This document shows, piece after piece, positions 63,696-64,000 of a stretch of 64,000 nt of DNA. A program made the position numbers and the translations under genes. Below the pieces are notes generated by a model. The model made no database searches and had not been told where the DNA came from. It saw nothing but the letters and a program-made list of their open reading frames with translations. Each line of letters begins with the position of its first letter. Within the stretch, counting starts at the first letter, position 1. Origin of the DNA: Kineococcus rhizosphaerae (GTDB lineage Bacteria; Actinomycetota; Actinomycetes; Actinomycetales; Kineococcaceae); NCBI RefSeq assembly GCF_003002055.1, contig NZ_PVZF01000001.1, forward strand, positions 620,001 through 684,000, read 5' to 3'.

Positions 63696-64000
63696 GTGAT
63701 TTCGACGACCCCCGCCTCCTCTGCGTCAGCAGCCGTTCCGCGAGACCGGGCCCCCGGGAAGGGTGCCGGTCTGTTCGTGCTGAAGTGGTCCCTGTTGGCC
63801 ACGCTCGCACTGGCGCCGCTGGAGGGTTACCTCCTCGCCGTGAACCCCAACCTCAGCAAACTGGCCCCCGCGCTCTTCCTGGTCACCTGGGTCGTGCACC
63901 GGGTGTTCGGTGGCCGTGCGATCGGGACCTCCCACCCCGTGACGTGGTGCGCGCTCACCCTGCTCGTGCTCGTCCTGGCCTCGGCGGCGGTGAACCTGGA
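63696..64000 (+). CDS. Membrane protein of the polysaccharide locus, 3' partial
   Basis: About 101 codons are visible from GTG 63696 (GGAGGAGG 11 nt upstream); the frame runs off the window. An Ala/Pro/Arg-rich lead is followed by hydrophobic helices: LFVLKWSLLATLALAPLEGYLLAV, then LAPALFLVTWVVHRVF and WCALTLLVLVLASAAVNL. Context and pattern suggest an O-antigen ligase/polymerase-like protein, but too little is visible to be sure. Confidence 0.6.
   Translation, partial: MISTTPASSASAAVPRDRAPGKGAGLFVLKWSLLATLALAPLEGYLLAVNPNLSKLAPALFLVTWVVHRVFGGRAIGTSHPVTWCALTLLVLVLASAAVNL

Overview
The window is very GC-rich, gene-dense chromosomal DNA with strong G/C third-position bias, many GTG starts and overlapping GTGA/ATGA junctions. 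It carries families largely confined to Actinomycetota: SepH, DUF3093, DUF3159, DUF3710, DUF4193, DUF5998, and an actinobacterial-type ferrochelatase with C-terminal cysteines. It is therefore actinobacterial. The gene set would fit a Kineococcus-like or related high-GC genus, but that genus call is inference. I recognised no tRNA, rRNA, CRISPR array, insertion sequence or replication origin.

Layout. (1) 1-5.3 kb holds the end of a Wadjet (JetABC / MksFEB-type) SMC-like plasmid-defence operon, with jetA cut by the window edge and no jetD after jetC. (2) 5.3-17.7 kb is accessory: a Tat-exported CHAP protein, then a two-armed catabolic cluster (GH78 rhamnosidase and TetR leftward; MFS transporter, GH1 glycosidase, quercetinase-type cupin, esterase, frameshifted nucleoside-hydrolase-like gene and a second GH78 rightward) around a palindromic operator, then a GT-C-like membrane protein. 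The gene set reads as a route for rhamnosylated flavonoid glycosides such as rutin. (3) 17.7-22.3 kb has aconitase, two DUF202 membrane proteins and two small proteins sharing a motif, separated by a tandem repeat.

(4) 22.3-36.6 kb matches, by family and largely by order, the M. tuberculosis Rv2689c-Rv2701c block: TrmA-like methyltransferase, KimA-like transporter, two RCK proteins (ceoB, ceoC), DUF3159, OB-fold, DUF3710, dut, DUF3093, DUF4193, inositol monophosphatase. It is interrupted at 27.2-31.6 kb by a UvrA-like ATPase, trmB and small genes. (5) 36.6-46 kb has ferrochelatase, sepH, an MFS exporter, a phosphodiesterase-like protein, DUF5998, a GNAT/acyl-CoA-synthetase fusion and a nitroreductase. 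(6) 46-61 kb has topoisomerase IV subunit A, an M20 amidohydrolase, an AAA ATPase, a carboxylesterase, a complete fructose PTS operon (fruR-fruK-IIA-IIBC-HPr-EI) and topoisomerase IV subunit B. (7) 61-64 kb has small proteins and the edge of an exopolysaccharide locus: a polyprenyl glycosylphosphotransferase and a truncated membrane protein, with locally lower GC.

Many gene ends carry strong hairpins. Several genes lack a Shine-Dalgarno sequence and have a -10-like hexamer 6-8 nt before the start, which suggests leaderless transcription.
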